From Cladobotryum mycophilum (taxonomy: Eukaryota > Ascomycota > Sordariomycetes > Hypocreales > Hypocreaceae): a stretch of 64,000 nt of DNA. The number at the start of each line of letters is the position of its first letter. Within the stretch, counting starts at the first letter, position 1. The translations under genes were made by a program, and so were the position numbers. The DNA lies in NCBI GenBank assembly GCA_036429605.1, contig JAVFKD010000016.1:2914001-2978000 (forward strand), written 5' to 3'. The notes beneath the pieces were generated by a model. That model did not search any database. It worked only from the letters and a program-made list of their open reading frames with translations, and was not told the origin of the DNA. Shown here one piece after another: positions 32,411-43,814 of the stretch.

Positions 32411-34863
32411 CTAAAAGTCCTCTGGTCTTGATAACAATCCATGATAATGTTTTGCAAGTAATTTATATGCTCGTAATAGCTCCTTAGCTGCACCATCGTG
32501 ACCTCGCTGTTCTGCTTTGTCGAGGTAGACAATAGCTAGCTTTGCGCGTTGCACTACTCAAGTCAACATTTATTAGCGCTACTTCCTTCGCCAGACCAAA
32601 CAGAGAGGTATGAAATACAGAGAAGGGCGAGTAAAGAAACAGACAACGGCGCCAATATTCAGCCACTTACCCTCATTCGACTGAGTGACTGTCCCCTCCT
32701 CCAGGCGAAAGTCTGTTAGACCCTTCATATAAGCCAAACCAACTGCGTAAGCAAAGGTTGGGTCCCCATCATCGGCCATCTGTGTGAGTAGACGGAATTC
32801 ATCCTCTCCAATACACGTAGTGCGATGATCCAATGTGGTCCCTGAAGAAGTCGATGCGGTTGTATTTTCTTCCTTTGGCAGTGCTCTAGGGGCCGATATA
32901 ATCCCCCGAACCACGTCGAAGAGCCAGCGCGGTTCAGGTATGTTAGCAATGCCAAGGCTAGTGTTACCAAAGTTATCGTTTAGGTGCTTATCGTGGCCGT
33001 TGATAGTATCTCGTGCCCCAGAGTCTTCACTGACTGGAGCTGAGACGGCCGCCGCCGCCATTATCAGTTCATCAAGAAGCTGTTGGGCGAGCGACGATGA
33101 GGTTGGACGAAGAAACGGCTCGCTCCGCAGACATTCAAGGGCCAATTTTGGTGCCACAACGTCCGAAGTATCCAACTGGTGGGAGAATATGCGGTGGATG
33201 GCACTGTCACGCCGCTGCGGCTTGCTTGCAGCGGCCGGGTGTCGAGAAGGATCGCCAAGGTCGGCCGCCCGGCAGCCGTATGGCAATTTACGGATGAAGA
33301 TCTCGAATATGAGAACGCCGAGGCTAATGAGAACTGTCAGCACACCAGGGCGGTGGTGTTTCTTCACACATGCACATGACACCAACTACACAGTGAACGA
33401 ACAAGATATGGAGGAAATAGGGATACAGTGAAATCTTGATAGGGGCACATGCCTCCAAACATCGGACATTTTTGATCTTGTGCCCGCAGCAGCCGTTTCA
33501 GGCGCATCAAATCGGATATCTTGCTCGGTCAGAGTGGATACTTCCCAAATCTTCATCCTACACAGTTAGCAGCTGAACCTTCTCTGGTCATACATACAGG
33601 GGGTAAGGAAAGAAGATCTATTACCGCACGAGCTTGATGCAACTGGGAAAGTCGGGGCCGAATGCTGCCATCGGCAAGCCTCTCCACAAAAACAGACTCG
33701 TCAGAGAGGACCTTGATCAGCAGCCCGGCTACATGTAGAGCTGAGACAGTAGCTGCTAACTCATATACAAAGCGCAGGACGCGGGCAGGTCCGGCGTTGT
33801 CGAAGGTGCCGTCACTAATAGCAACAGCAAGAGGCACGTGTGACTCCATGCTTTCCATCATGGCAAGGCGACTTCCGCCGTGCTCGACTATGCCGCTAAT
33901 TCTCTAGATGAGAGAAATACCGGCCATTTGTTCGTATATCCGGATAATACGTGGCACTTTGTCGAAATTGCTGTGGTGGATAAGCTCAAAGACTACTGGT
34001 GTGCCGAGATAAACACCAGTTGCGGGAATGGCCATGCCCTGGACGTAATTCTCCCAGGTTTTGACTATGACATCAGAATGTGGAAGTACTATAACGTCTG
34101 GGGAGTATGAGCGGGCACGATTATGCTCCGCTTGCTGCAGCAATCTTCTCTCCTCATGCGAACGCCGCAAGTCTGTCTCCAAAGCCCTGATGCGGTCCAA
34201 GAACTGGGCCCGTTCAGTACCGGTGTCCTGGACGGCATCCCTCACGTCAGCAACATCGACGCGTAAAGCAAGAAGCGATTCGGTTGTCTAAAGAGCCGCT
34301 CCTTTCAGCCTCAACTGAAGATAGTAACAAGAGGTAGTTAGCGATGTACATGTTTGAGGCAGATCGAAAGGGGCAATATGGGAAGCAAGGTGATTTGGTC
34401 ATGACAAACGATAACCAGGCGCATGTCAAGGAATACTGGGCTAGGTAGACTCTGGTGAGGATGAAAAGGAACGAACCAGTAGCTCCGTATCCAGTGCCTT
34501 CTGTGCATTTGCCAGTCGCCCTCGGAGTCCTGCGAGCTTCTGCTGCACTACGACCTCCCAAGTGACGTGAACAGCATTAGCTTTAAGGCACTGCACGATG
34601 AAGAGATTCACGTCGTCCAGACAATGGTTGAATTTGTTGGCTAGGAGGACATCTTCAAGGCGGCCGTCGCCGCTCACCTCGTTGTAGGTAGCAGCAAGCG
34701 CAATGCTCATGTTGGCGAGCTCCAGGCACTCACGGCGGAAGTACACCACCTCGCGGGCCTTGCGAACAAGACAGCCCACCAGGCCCAACAAAGCGGTTCC
34801 ATTTTCCAGCACTGCTGTCTCGACGCCTAAGATTTCGGTAGGTCCGAGTGGGAGCGCCGCCAT
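32411..34863 (-). CDS. MLKL-like protein: helical bundle - coiled coil - pseudokinase - Sel1-like tail
   Basis: Six exons (34863-34477, 34287-33958, 33903-33625, 33550-33453, 33323-32671, 32553-32411) give 629 aa with all phases closing. Residues about 10-129 are all-helical (ILGVETAVLENGTALLGLVG, REVVYFRRECLELANMSIAL, CLDDVNLFIVQCLK), the pattern of MLKL/ADR1-type four-helix bundles. Residues 145-185 form a coiled-coil brace (LDRIRALETDLRRSHEERRLLQQ). The kinase-like domain lacks the VAIK lysine, has IKVLSDESV where HRD...N should be, and LSQLHQA for DFG, yet keeps RFDAPE and SDVWSLGVLIFEIF: a pseudokinase. The tail (DDGDPTFAYAVGLAYMKG, KAEQRGHDGAAKELLRAYKLL) resembles Sel1 repeats. Intron 33324-33452 is GC-AG. 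Intron 33904-33957 (54 nt) is inferred; unspliced, a TAG follows at 33904-33906. The cell-death role is inference from architecture. Confidence 0.68.
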
Positions 34864-36389
34864 TCTCTGTGCATGGATGATTTGGTACTGCCGACTTTTT
34901 CAGGAGAGAGGAACTCCAACGAGTTACTGATGCTGCGATGATTCAGTAAAAGGTGGCTATGAACTTGTACGTGACGACAGCACCAAACTGGGGCTTGCAC
35001 AAGATGGTCCTGACCCGTTCCAGCAGGCAGCCGATGTGGCTGTGTTGCTACCTATCAAACATGCACTTCAGGCATCAGCAGCTCAATTCCATTGCCACCA
35101 ACCAAAAAATAGCATTTATGGAACAAGGTAATCATATTGATTGGGTGATTGGGGAATCGAGCTCTCCATGCTTCGCGGACGTATATTCACGGCGGATGCC
35201 AGCGTTAATTGTATTCATCTCAAGCGCCCATATCATACAAGGGTTGATGAACTGGCACAGCCGTAGCTATATAAGATGGCCCTTTATTGTTATCCGGTTT
35301 TCTAGAGGTGAAGACTAAAAGCTCTAAAGCACTCAAGAAGAAGAAAAATTGGAAGTGAGTTCATCAAGGAATTATCTAATACTTCCAAAAGGCTCCCAGT
35401 TTTTATTCGGAACGTTGCTGGAGATTGGCCTGGTCTGATGCGTTGATAAGACAGAGTGCAGTCGATGTCAACTGACTAAAAGGTTTAGTGAGGTGGCCCA
35501 TCTCCAGATTTGTCTAGTATTGTTCACAATAGCTAAGATAAACTATTGTAAGAGGAGATTTTAGCAGCAGTAGGACCTGGGAGCAGATACCATGAGAGTG
35601 GAACGAAAATCGGTGGGTTGGCTGTTGTTTTCCTACACGCCCCTGTTATGACCAAGATATCAAAAGGCTTGCCTCTGAATAAGAACCACAGGACGGACAT
35701 CGCCAGCAGTGTTTTGGAGAAATGGTATCAAAGAGTTGTTGCTGAAGCTAGATGACAAGAAAACACATATCATGCCCAACCGTCACCTGGGGGGGCTGTT
35801 CAGATGATCCTCGACAGTGGTAATTGAGAGTGAGTAGTCATAAACCCGGTCAAGTTTGTATACCTATAGATAGTAGTAAAAATTCAATGACAGTTTATCA
35901 TCCCTGATACTTATTAATGCCAACGGACAACAAGCACAAATTTACTAGGGTAGGTACTATTGAGAAATGGAAGCTTCATGACTGATCTCGAGATTGTACT
36001 CTTACCTTCTCCAACATACCAAGCACGCACGAGTACCTGGGTAGCCGCCATCACATCACAACACCAGCCGTTACCCTATATCAAGAAATCCGCATTTCCA
36101 GTTTCTATACGTTTTTTTATCCTCTTATCGCCAAATACTCTTCTTGCTTCTAGACAGTACTCTCATTGCCCAATATCCCTTATCCTTCCTAGCTCTAACA
36201 TCATCTAGGCCATCAACCATCAAGCCATACTCCACAGCAAAAACCAACACCAAACAATTTCCCTACAAAATTCATTCTAAACCCTCCACACCTTTCTCCA
36301 CCCCCTTTGCCATCCCTTCAAATTCAGATTGTGTTCGCTCTCCATCACAGACCCACCCCAGCTACAATGGCTTCACAAAGTCATTCACA
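34864..36389. other. Intergenic region
   Basis: About 1.5 kb with only short open frames that match nothing I know. The part just before the tRNA (36100-36380) is pyrimidine-rich. No repeat or RNA other than the adjacent tRNA is seen. Confidence 0.35.
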
Positions 36390-36461
36390 TCTTCCGTAGT
36401 ATAGTGGTCAGTATACAAGCTTGTCACGCTTGGGACCCGGGTTCAATTCCCGGCGGGAGAG
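36390..36461 (+). tRNA. tRNA-Asp (anticodon GTC)
   Basis: The 72-nt sequence folds as a cloverleaf: acceptor stem TCTTCCG (36390-36396) with CGGGAGA (36454-36460), discriminator G, anticodon stem CAAGC/GCTTG with loop TTGTCAC (anticodon 36423-36425 = GTC), and a T-arm with GTTCAAT. There is no intron. The internal A box (TAGTATAGTGG) and B box (GGTTCAATTCC) are present. A T-run (TTTCTTTTTTT, about 36481) supplies a Pol III terminator. Confidence 0.96.
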
Positions 36462-36982
36462 CAGCGATCACAACCTGGTGGTTTCTTTTTTTGCTCATAT
36501 CCCCTTAAAATAATAAGAATAATCAAGATGTGATGAATATTACAACTGTTGGTTAGTTGCCTTGGTTCCCCCTGTTAGGGTAGGTAGTACGTCGCCGTGA
36601 TCAAGGTAATGATCCTTGCCAACTGCAGCTGTTCCTAATGTGAGACACCTAACAGAGACAATCTCACAATAAAACATAACATAAAAGTCAAAGACAATTA
36701 GAGATATATATAGTTATTCGTGTCATTAAAAGTTTTACAACCCGTGGGTTTACTTAAACTGTTGGAGAGGCATCAAGCTGAGTATCGCCGGGGCTGTTTA
36801 CTTATATCGACAAAGACCAAGATACCATAGAAGAAAAGGATAATAATAAACTCAATGACAGCATGCGCCGATGCTTTTTCACTATGCTAAACATACAATA
36901 CAATACCCTAAATATGCCATATCCTAATGTGTACATGCTCCGTCAAAAACAAGCTATCCCAATACTCACTCAGCCCTTCCCC
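36462..36982. other. Intergenic region downstream of tRNA-Asp
   Basis: Contains the tRNA terminator tract and the 3' flank of dna2. No gene is seen. Confidence 0.35.
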
Positions 36983-39900
36983 CTAATATGCGCCGTTTGT
37001 CATCTCATTGAGTATATCCCTTGTGATTAGTTTCCCCTTTAGCAACGCCTTCTCCCCAATCCCGACCCGTCTTGGCGATGGCCGTTGATTTTCCTTTCCA
37101 GGGGAACTCGCTTTGGGCCCTCCTCGTATCCTCCTTGGTGTTTTTTGTGTAGCTGCCGTAGCAGTCAGTTGAGTGGCATAATCCTCAAAAAAGTGCCCCG
37201 TGAGAGCGTCGCCTGGTAAATGATAAATCCAATCTCGCTCCTCCATTAATGAGATGAATTTGCTCAGCATATTCTCCTTCCCGCTGCCCTTGAGCGTTTG
37301 CATACTGCCAATGACGAGCAGCTTCGTCTTCGCCCTTGTAAACGCCACATTGATTCTGCGCCAATCCCTAAGCAACTCGCCAATATGGCAGGCGTCGTTG
37401 CTCCTCACAAGACTCAGAACTACAACTTCTTTATCTCGTCCCTGGAATCGATCCGTAGTATGCATTTCAACGCCGGCATGCATCTTGAGCTTGTCCTTTA
37501 GAAGGAAGAGCTGTGCACGGTAATGTGTCATAACACCAATCTCGTTGGCTGGAATACCAATGCTGAGAAGACTCTCAACAAGTTGTGAGACAATTTGCAC
37601 CTCCGAGGGGTTGACGATACGCTTGCCCTGGGCCTCTTCCCTAATGGGGGGTTGGATGGTATCCGTGTCAACAAAACGCACGCGAACTTCACTATCAAGA
37701 AGATCGGAAAGCCAACAGCGGGATGCAGACGGACCGGTGCAAAACGAGCGGGGAGTTCCCGGGTGTTGAATGGAAGTAGCATCGTAGTGGTGTTGTTTTA
37801 GAGCTGCCATGTTCGGAACATGAAGCTTTCGCTTCTTCAACTCTTCTGTGCCGCAACGCAGTCTGCCTTCATAGATCAAAGTGTTGCTGAGCGTCATGAT
37901 ATCCTCGCACATTCGATACTGATGTTCAAGGTTGACAACGGACTGAGGGTGTGTATCTGACAGCAGCTTGAACAAACTGACATCGAGACCGCCTTGTCGA
38001 GCCTCCTCGTTCTTCACCACTGGTGGCAACTGGTTGTGATCTCCCACAAGAACGAAGGTTCGCGCCAGTCGTATAGGACCAGCGCAGATGGGTAGAGTAA
38101 TCTGTGATGCTTCGTCCACAATGCAGTAGTCGAATGAACGTTCCAGGAAAACTTGATGATTAATACCTAAACAAGTCGTAGCAACAATTGGGGTACTATG
38201 CCACGCTTCTTTAATCTCTTCAAATGATTTTTTTGGCTGTCCTGCAAGATAGGCAAAATCTCGCACCTCAGGATGCACCTTGGCTGGTGCACCAAGACGC
38301 AAAACGGGTATCTTGTCCGATTTAAGCTTCAGTAGAATGTTGTCCACAGCAGTATGAGTGTGAGATGTGAGCAGTACAGTCTTGCCCTGTGATACAAGAG
38401 CTCGGATGATGTGGGCGATTGTAGTTGTCTTTCCTGTTCCAGGCATTCCAAGTACCAGAGCATAATCTTGCGCGCTCATGACCTTTTCAATAGCTCGCTT
38501 TTGGTCAACATTCAGACTCTCACCATCCGTAACTGTGTATTGCGTTGCAGCTGTTTTATATCTTGGGGGATCAAATCGACAATCAGTTGACGTATCTGCA
38601 CTGCTGCAGGGACGTCGTTCGCCATCATTTGTACCAAGTTACTTCTGACAGTAGCCATGCCGTTGCTGAACTCGTCTTGATCTAGGCGATACCGAACAGG
38701 CGCTTCCTTGATTTTCCCCTGACTTTGATCGGCAGGCGCTCCTTCATGTGCAACCTCCATGATGCTAGCAAAGGCCTGGTTGTCAACCTTGTCAAAGCCA
38801 GGCTGTCGAATGCGAGCATTATGCAGCCTTCTATCGACCGCAACGCTAATCCTTTGCTTTCGGATAGAGGTTACATATCCAATCGCCAGTGCGTAATGAC
38901 CCTCTTCATCAGATACAACAATAGGCTCACCGACCGTTATTTCGGAGCCTATAAAAGTAAAATCAGGGGGGTTCTCGTTTGATGAATGTGTAGTGGAATC
39001 GATTAATTCGTGGGTTGTCCGTATCAACCGACGCAGATCCTTCCTCGATAATGATATCTGAGAAGCATCGAGATTTTTTCTCACGCTCAACGCTGGTCAT
39101 CGTCCACAACTCTCTCTTGGTCTTCCGGCTGTCCTTTTCTTCCTTTGTGAGCAGATTTTCCCATTTGACGAAGAACTCCTGATGCTTTGGTGTGAGGTGC
39201 TTGACGATTTCATCAAATTTCTCGTTCATGCCGCTAGATTCTCCGTCACCATCGTCTGCCAAGCGATGGTAGGTGAAACATGATGTTTTGGCGTAGCATT
39301 TCCCGCACATGTGTTTGTTCTTCAGCATGGGAGGAAGCTGAACACTTCGCTCTCGGATGTAGCAAGCTAACTGATTTCGCTGCAAAATCATGTGTCGAAG
39401 TTCGTGTCGAATAGCAGGGATCCGGATCGTTCTCGAGGTTTCCATGTAGTACAAAATTCCATACGATATGTCGATATCATATCGGTCTGATAAAAGCAAT
39501 GTATATAGTGCCGTTTGAGCCATGTGACTGCTGTTGGCATGTTTACCAGTCTTCACCTCAAAAGGCACAGTAAGGATTTGACTCTTCTTTCCATCCGTCA
39601 TGGCAACCTCAACGGTGGCATCAATGTTTCCTTTTAATCCGTACATGGGAGACCAGACATGTTCTTCAACATCAAGGAGTTTTCTCACGGCCATTGTTGC
39701 TTTGTCTCCGTTTCTACCTTCAACAATTGCATCTGCCTAAGCTGAATGTTAGTCCGTACTAATTGCAATAAAGGTGTAGAACGAAATTACCTGTGGTTTA
39801 GATGCCACGAAGCTCTTGGCCCAACAACTAAGCTCCATCATCTTCGACTGCAGATGTTCCCTTGCGGTAGCCATCCCAACTTTGATGGTGTAAAGATCCT

Positions 39901-41957
39901 CAACGTGTTTGTCCATGATGTTGTCAATAATCTTGGCAAGAAAAGCAAGGTCCCATTTATTGGCAAATAATGCCTCCTGAAAAATCTCATGGAGCATCGT
40001 ACCATACACCAATGGTGGTGAAGGTTCGATAGTCGCCTTTACTCGATCCTGAAGAACGGCTCGGCGCATGCAGCCAAAGGAGTCTGCAACAACAGTAGAA
40101 GAGATGAGTTGGTCAGGATGCAAAATCAACAGATTCTGCGCGTCATCCACAATACACTGGCCTTTTGCGGAAAACTCCCCAATAACATGGACATAACAGT
40201 CAGGATGAGCTGGCGTATCGAACCAGGCTCCCCGGAGATGCACCGTCCTCGTAGTTTTCGAGTTGTCCGCTTGAATCATAAGGATCTGAATTTGGTTAGC
40301 TATATAAACTTAACCTGCATTACTCTTGCATACCTTCTCCGGGTTGGTGCGGCCGTATTGGTCGACGTAATCACCATCTAGAAGCCTCTTGATCAAATAT
40401 CGCTGGATAGTCTTTGTTTTCTGCTGATTCTATCCCGGGCTTAGTAAACGGCTTTTTCGATCGAAATTACCTCTTCCACGTACTGGTGTCGTCGCAACAT
40501 TGGATCGCTGAATTGATTGGGTAGCGGCGAGCTCAACTGCTTCAAAATCAACATCTTCACTAAAGTCGTCTTCGAATTCTTTGTCAAGGTCTTCTAACTG
40601 TCGAGTCGATGCTGTCTCAGCAAGTGGTTGCTCCTCTGTGATGGGTGCCTGAACTGGGTTCGTAGAATCCAGTCCGTCGAAAAGATCGTCCGCATCGTCG
40701 AAAATATCGTCATCAAAATCCTCAAACTCGTCTAATACCATTTGCACATTCGTTTTCGTTCTTGATTGTGGGGTTTGTCTGAGTTTTGCCCTGGGGGATT
40801 CTTTGCTCGGTTTCTTGACAGGTTCTACAGGTTCGAGTACCTGCGAGGCCTGTATACTCGCTTCAAGTTCCATGAAATCGTCGTCTAAATCATCATCGCC
40901 ATAGTCTGACAGAGGCGAAGCTGGCTTGCGGGCACCGCGCCTATTTGAAGGAGAGTCTCTATCCGGGGTAGGCGCACGTCTTTTCTTAGGAGACGGCGAG
41001 TCCTCGTCTGGTTCCGCATCTTCGCCCGGGCTCTGTTCGTGAATACTACTCGTAACAGAATCCAGCAAGGCCGTAACCAAAGAAGATTTTGAAGCAGCCT
41101 CGAGCTCCCTTTGCCCAACACTACCCTGACTTCCCGGCTTTAGTTTCTCTATCCTTCTCCTCTTGGGCCAATTCAGCCCACAGCTCATTGCCCGCCGCAG
41201 GTTTGCATCGGCCGATGGCGCTGTATCCTTGATGTGCCTAGGTGATGAAGACACCATTAATTGAGCCAGGGCAGGATTTGCCGCTGTGGTCGACAGACCC
41301 TCAGGCCCTTTCAGGGAATATCGATCCCAGAGTTCCAAGGTGGGATCCGGATGCGGCGACTTCAAAGCCTTTGCCAACTTCTTGACATTGACTGCGGGGG
41401 TGTTGAACCTATCGGCGGAGGGTGAAGACATCGGTGGCGACGAACTTCTTGCACGTTTTCTGCCCTTGCGAGTCATCATAGGGGACAGGGCTGCCGAGGT
41501 CGGGTCGTGTTTGTTGTTCCATAAAAGTCTGTCGTTCGGAGAAGGTCTTTCTTCTTCTTCGGCTTGGCTGCATGGTTCCATGAGGTCTTTCCAGCTCAGC
41601 CGAGTGAGCGGGGTGGCGGTGCTATCAAGCTTTTTCGGCTTCGAAGTCAAGTCTCTTTTGGCGACGGGGAGGTCACCCTCGGCGGTGTTCTCCTTGGACT
41701 CTTCATCTTCTGGGGGGTCATATTTAAACTTGTTGAGTTTGTTCTTGGTGACCTCCGATATGGGCGCCGAGGCTTTTGACTTTGGCGCTTGCAGGTTCGT
41801 CGGATGGCTATGCGATCGCTGCCAATTGGAGCGCTGTTGCTGCACCTCAAGTCAGTAAGAATCCATAATAACAAAGGCTGAATAAACAAAAAAGGGCCTT
41901 GGCTCAGCATACTTTTGGGAGGCCGATACGCTCAGAATATGATTTCTGGAGCGGCAT
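36983..41957 (-). CDS. dna2: Dna2 helicase/nuclease, with two apparent opposite 1-nt indels
   Basis: Nuclear enzyme that trims long Okazaki flaps and resects DNA ends. Exons: 41957-41913, 41845-40484, 40429-40334, 40285-39791, 39736-36983; about 1583 aa. A long acidic, disordered N-terminus (to about 465) precedes the RecB-like nuclease: first Fe-S cysteine in DSFGCMRRAVL, active-site segments GLKGNIDATVEV and VPFEVKTGK, then the cysteine trio CGKCYAKTSC. The SF1 helicase follows: LNVDQKRAIEKVM, Walker A GMPGTGKTTT (about 1096), DEASQ, GDHNQLPP, EHQYRM, and TTDRFQGRDKEVVVLSLVRSN. Two frame breaks cancel: six C (G-run 38966-38971) where five would keep EPPDFTFIGSEI, and five C (38565-38569) where six would keep LIPPRYKTAATQYT. 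Dna2 is essential in yeasts, so sequence error is the likely cause. Three ACGCG words stand 117-138 bp upstream. Confidence 0.95.
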
Positions 41958-42073
41958 GGTTCAGAATTGTCATGGCTAGCGATTGAGTATCATCCAGCCT
42001 CGCACGTCTAGCATTGGTAAGGTCAAGTTCCAAAGTTTGAGGAGCAAGGGTTAGAATTGATTTAGATGGAATG

Positions 42074-42095
42074 ACGCGCTGCAAGACGCGACGCG
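42074..42095. promoter_or_regulatory. Cluster of three ACGCG (MCB-like) elements in the dna2 promoter
   Basis: ACGCG occurs at 42074-42078, 42086-42090 and 42091-42095, 117-138 bp upstream of the dna2 start, in the 390-bp region shared with the divergent gene at 42348. In yeasts, MBF binds ACGCGT-like MCB elements to switch on replication genes at G1/S. A CCAAT box (about 42101) and CACGTG (about 42146) are nearby. Function here is inferred from position and gene identity. Confidence 0.5.
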
Positions 42096-42347
42096 CCCCG
42101 CCAATGATTTAAGTGCAGAGTGGAACAAATTTAGACTGCATAAGTCACGTGCTGATTATCGATAAAGCTTTCAGCAAGGGACTCCACCTTCTTGCGTCAC
42201 AGATACCCCAATTGATGGAGGACCATGATTTAAGTCTAGATCATCATTCAAGCATTTGTCCAATTCTAGAGTGCGGCTAAAAGAAACCAAAATACAAGAA
42301 CGAAAACAATTCGATTTTAGGATTTTCAGTTGACAGTTATCTGAGCC

Positions 42348-43514
42348 ATGGACGGCTCAAATAATGGGGACAATGCGCCCAAAAATATGAGCCGGGCAGA
42401 GTATGCCCGCAGTATCAAAGCAGCGATGGAAGAGCGCCGCCAGCGAGCCATGACAAACCGCCAGCAATTCGAGCCCCAGATCCACGAACAAATCAACCGT
42501 CTATTCCAAAACTACGAAGCACCTCTATATGCCCGCATGCGAGGCTTCGGAAAACCACGGACCCTTGCCCTCGCCGAATCAACAGTGCTGTCCCTCGCCG
42601 CCGTCAACGGTCGTAACCTCGAGGACTCCGAGACACAGGCCTTAACCGAGCACTTTCTCTCCAGCATCCACAACCTGCTCATCTGGAAATGGACCATGAC
42701 TGGTCTTGCGGTGTACATGACATACCGAGGGCGCCGGACATACCGCTTCCCCTTCTTCAACCCAGAATTCAAGAGGTTTAGCCCCATTGGTGGCAGCCCC
42801 GCGATCCAGTTCATGTGGCATAGTGCCCGCTTCGCTGCGTACTATGCAAGCTTATGGATCTTGGGAGAGCCGGTATTCCAAGGCGGTAACTTCATGCGGC
42901 AACGCGCAGCGATGGAGCGGGACCCAAGAATAAGGTCTCTTTTGCATGAAGGAAAGGCACAGGGTGCAACTTTGCTAGGCGGCTCTCCAGATGCCAACAG
43001 CCAGATCCGCGATGCTTGGGAATCAGCATCGCAAGAGGAGTCATCAAGCCAACAAAAGGAAGGCGACTCAACTAGTGATGTCTCTGTACCCCAATCCACT
43101 TGGGCCGCCTTCCGGACACAAGCACCCCCTCCAGCACAACCTCAACAGACATCAAGTTCCTGGGACTCAGGAGATGACTTCGACGATGCCTCACCTACCG
43201 CCGCATCCTTCAGAAACCAATCTTCTAGCGGAAACTACGGAGGCTCCTCATGGGACCGCGTTCGCCAGCAGTCCCAATACCAGCCAAAACCCCAGGATCA
43301 GAGATCGTGGGAAAAGCCACAATCCGGTGGCGGATGGGGCAGTGACGTCGACGCGGGGAGGCAGACACAGGCCCCTCGAGAAAGCTACGCTTTCTCTGCC
43401 ATGGATGAGGAGAAGAATGCAGCAAAAGAACAGTCACAGAGAGAATTCGATCGTCTACTAGATAGGGAGCGCAGTGGCGGAGAGCAGGAGCGTAATACCT
43501 GGAGCAAGAAGTAG
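42348..43514 (+). CDS. Conserved ascomycete hypothetical protein with two hydrophobic segments
   Basis: Single exon, 388 aa; I do not recognise a characterised family. The N-terminal third is helical and charged (MSRAEYARSIKAAMEERRQRAM). Two hydrophobic stretches follow, LLIWKWTMTGLAVYMTY (about 108-124) and IQFMWHSARFAAYYASLWIL (about 150-169), which could be membrane segments or a buried core, linked by a basic loop (RGRRTYRFPFF). From about 210 to the end it is low-complexity, rich in Ser, Gln, Gly and Trp (SSWD, GGWGSD), and ends in charged helices (FDRLLDRER). ATG at 42348 has GCC before it. It shares a promoter region with dna2, which need not mean a shared role. Confidence 0.8.
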   Translation: MDGSNNGDNAPKNMSRAEYARSIKAAMEERRQRAMTNRQQFEPQIHEQINRLFQNYEAPLYARMRGFGKPRTLALAESTVLSLAAVNGRNLEDSETQALTEHFLSSIHNLLIWKWTMTGLAVYMTYRGRRTYRFPFFNPEFKRFSPIGGSPAIQFMWHSARFAAYYASLWILGEPVFQGGNFMRQRAAMERDPRIRSLLHEGKAQGATLLGGSPDANSQIRDAWESASQEESSSQQKEGDSTSDVSVPQSTWAAFRTQAPPPAQPQQTSSSWDSGDDFDDASPTAASFRNQSSSGNYGGSSWDRVRQQSQYQPKPQDQRSWEKPQSGGGWGSDVDAGRQTQAPRESYAFSAMDEEKNAAKEQSQREFDRLLDRERSGGEQERNTWSKK

Positions 43515-43814
43515 TATGGTTAGTTTCTACGACCGCCATAACAACTCCTACTTCTATGCATCTTAGCATCTGTAACATAGTGTTGTATATATGAATCCAG
43601 ATCACAATCGTTAATAAGATGACGATAGAGAATAAGTTCATTGACTTCTTCTAAATGAGTGAAAACACATCTTGTTCATAAATACATCGTATGAACAACG
43701 TATATAGAGCATCCCGATTCCTAGCTATTCCCTATTTTAATTCATCAAGCATTATACCAAAATTCATGAAAGTCTTCAAGAAGACATGAATAGACAAAAC
43801 ACACCATCCTCCCT
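43515..43814. other. Convergent 3' intergenic region
   Basis: AT-rich 3' flanks of two convergent genes; no other feature is seen. Confidence 0.35.

Noticed and set aside
33904..33920. Possible 17-nt intron (GTATTTCTCTCATCTAG) in the MLKL-like gene
   Set aside because: Too short for a spliceosomal intron and would shift the frame; the 54-nt intron 33904-33957 keeps the phase.
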